6,559 nt of DNA from Bacteroidales bacterium (GTDB lineage Bacteria; Bacteroidota; Bacteroidia; Bacteroidales; UBA932), in the NCBI GenBank assembly GCA_004552115.1, contig SFPH01000156.1:1-6559 (forward strand). Reading direction: 5' to 3'. The position numbers and the translations under genes are program-made. Positions within the stretch are counted from its first letter, which is position 1. Every line of letters starts with the position of its first letter. The notes under the pieces were generated by a model. It searched no databases. It was given only the letters and a program-made list of their open reading frames with translations, and was not told the origin of the DNA. Below are positions 6,388 to 6,559 of this stretch, in pieces.

Positions 6388-6559
6388 ATGAGAAAGTTGA
6401 TTGCTGCCGTTGTGACGGCTATACTTGTTGCCTGTTCCGGAGCTTCGGCCCAGAAGCTCACTATCATGCATTTCAATGACACGCACAGTCATCTCGAGCC
6501 GGAACGTGCCGGGAAATCTGCCGGCCGGGGAGGCGTAATCGAGAGGGCTGCGCTTGTGG
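6388..6559 (+). CDS. 5'-nucleotidase/metallophosphatase, N-terminal part, runs off the window
   Basis: First 57 residues of an exported metallophosphoesterase of the 5'-nucleotidase (UshA/CpdB-like) group. After the leader comes IMHFNDTHSHLEP (26-38), the first metal-binding motif; Asp31 and His33 match the ligands Asp41 and His43 of E. coli UshA. The RGGVIERAALV segment (47-57) matches the first helix of the fold, where these enzymes have a GG followed by a helix. The other metal ligands and the catalytic His lie beyond the window, so activity and total length cannot be judged. The leader allows two readings: cleavage at ASA before Gln22, or a lipoprotein with Cys16 in the lipobox LVAC. The gene starts two bases after the substrate-binding domain gene. 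A cyclic-nucleotide phosphodiesterase or another nucleotidase subtype remains possible. Confidence 0.88.
   Translation, partial: MRKLIAAVVTAILVACSGASAQKLTIMHFNDTHSHLEPERAGKSAGRGGVIERAALV

Overview
The window is one strand-consistent run of six protein genes, all reading left to right, with almost no non-coding DNA (gaps of 2 to 18 bases). The first gene (glycoside hydrolase family 31) enters from the left edge and the last (5'-nucleotidase-type metallophosphatase) runs off the right edge, so both are partial. I see no RNA gene, mobile element, CRISPR array, long repeat or convincing terminator or promoter.

The organism is most likely a member of the Bacteroidota, probably Bacteroidales. The reasons are the style of the GH31 enzyme, a HolA followed by a NatA/NatB-type exporter, starts that mostly lack a Shine-Dalgarno sequence, and two exported proteins whose predicted mature N-terminus is Gln after an Ala-x-Ala site. 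The moderately GC-rich, C/G-ending codon use (judged by eye) would fit uncultured gut lineages better than the AT-richer Bacteroides species. The genus cannot be fixed from the sequence alone.

Layout: (1) 1-2190, the catalytic barrel and C-terminal domains of a GH31 alpha-glycosidase with a helical tail. (2) 2204-3199, holA, the delta subunit of the DNA polymerase III clamp loader. (3) 3204-4118 and 4137-5537, the ATPase and membrane subunits of an ABC-2 exporter of the NatA/NatB kind. (4) 5540-6385, an exported protein made only of the substrate-binding C-terminal domain of a UshA-like 5'-nucleotidase. (5) 6388-6559, the start of an exported metallophosphatase carrying the first metal-binding motif of the same enzyme family.

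How they fit together: the exporter genes form one machine, and the last two genes look like one periplasmic nucleotide-salvage enzyme split into two polypeptides, encoded in the reverse of the usual domain order. The tight spacing suggests that 2204-6559 is co-transcribed, although the replication gene, exporter and nucleotidase have no obvious shared pathway. The points most worth checking are the split nucleotidase, the unusual C-terminus of HolA where it meets the exporter gene, and the non-standard catalytic signature of the GH31 enzyme. I did not find an evident novel system such as a defence island or selfish element.
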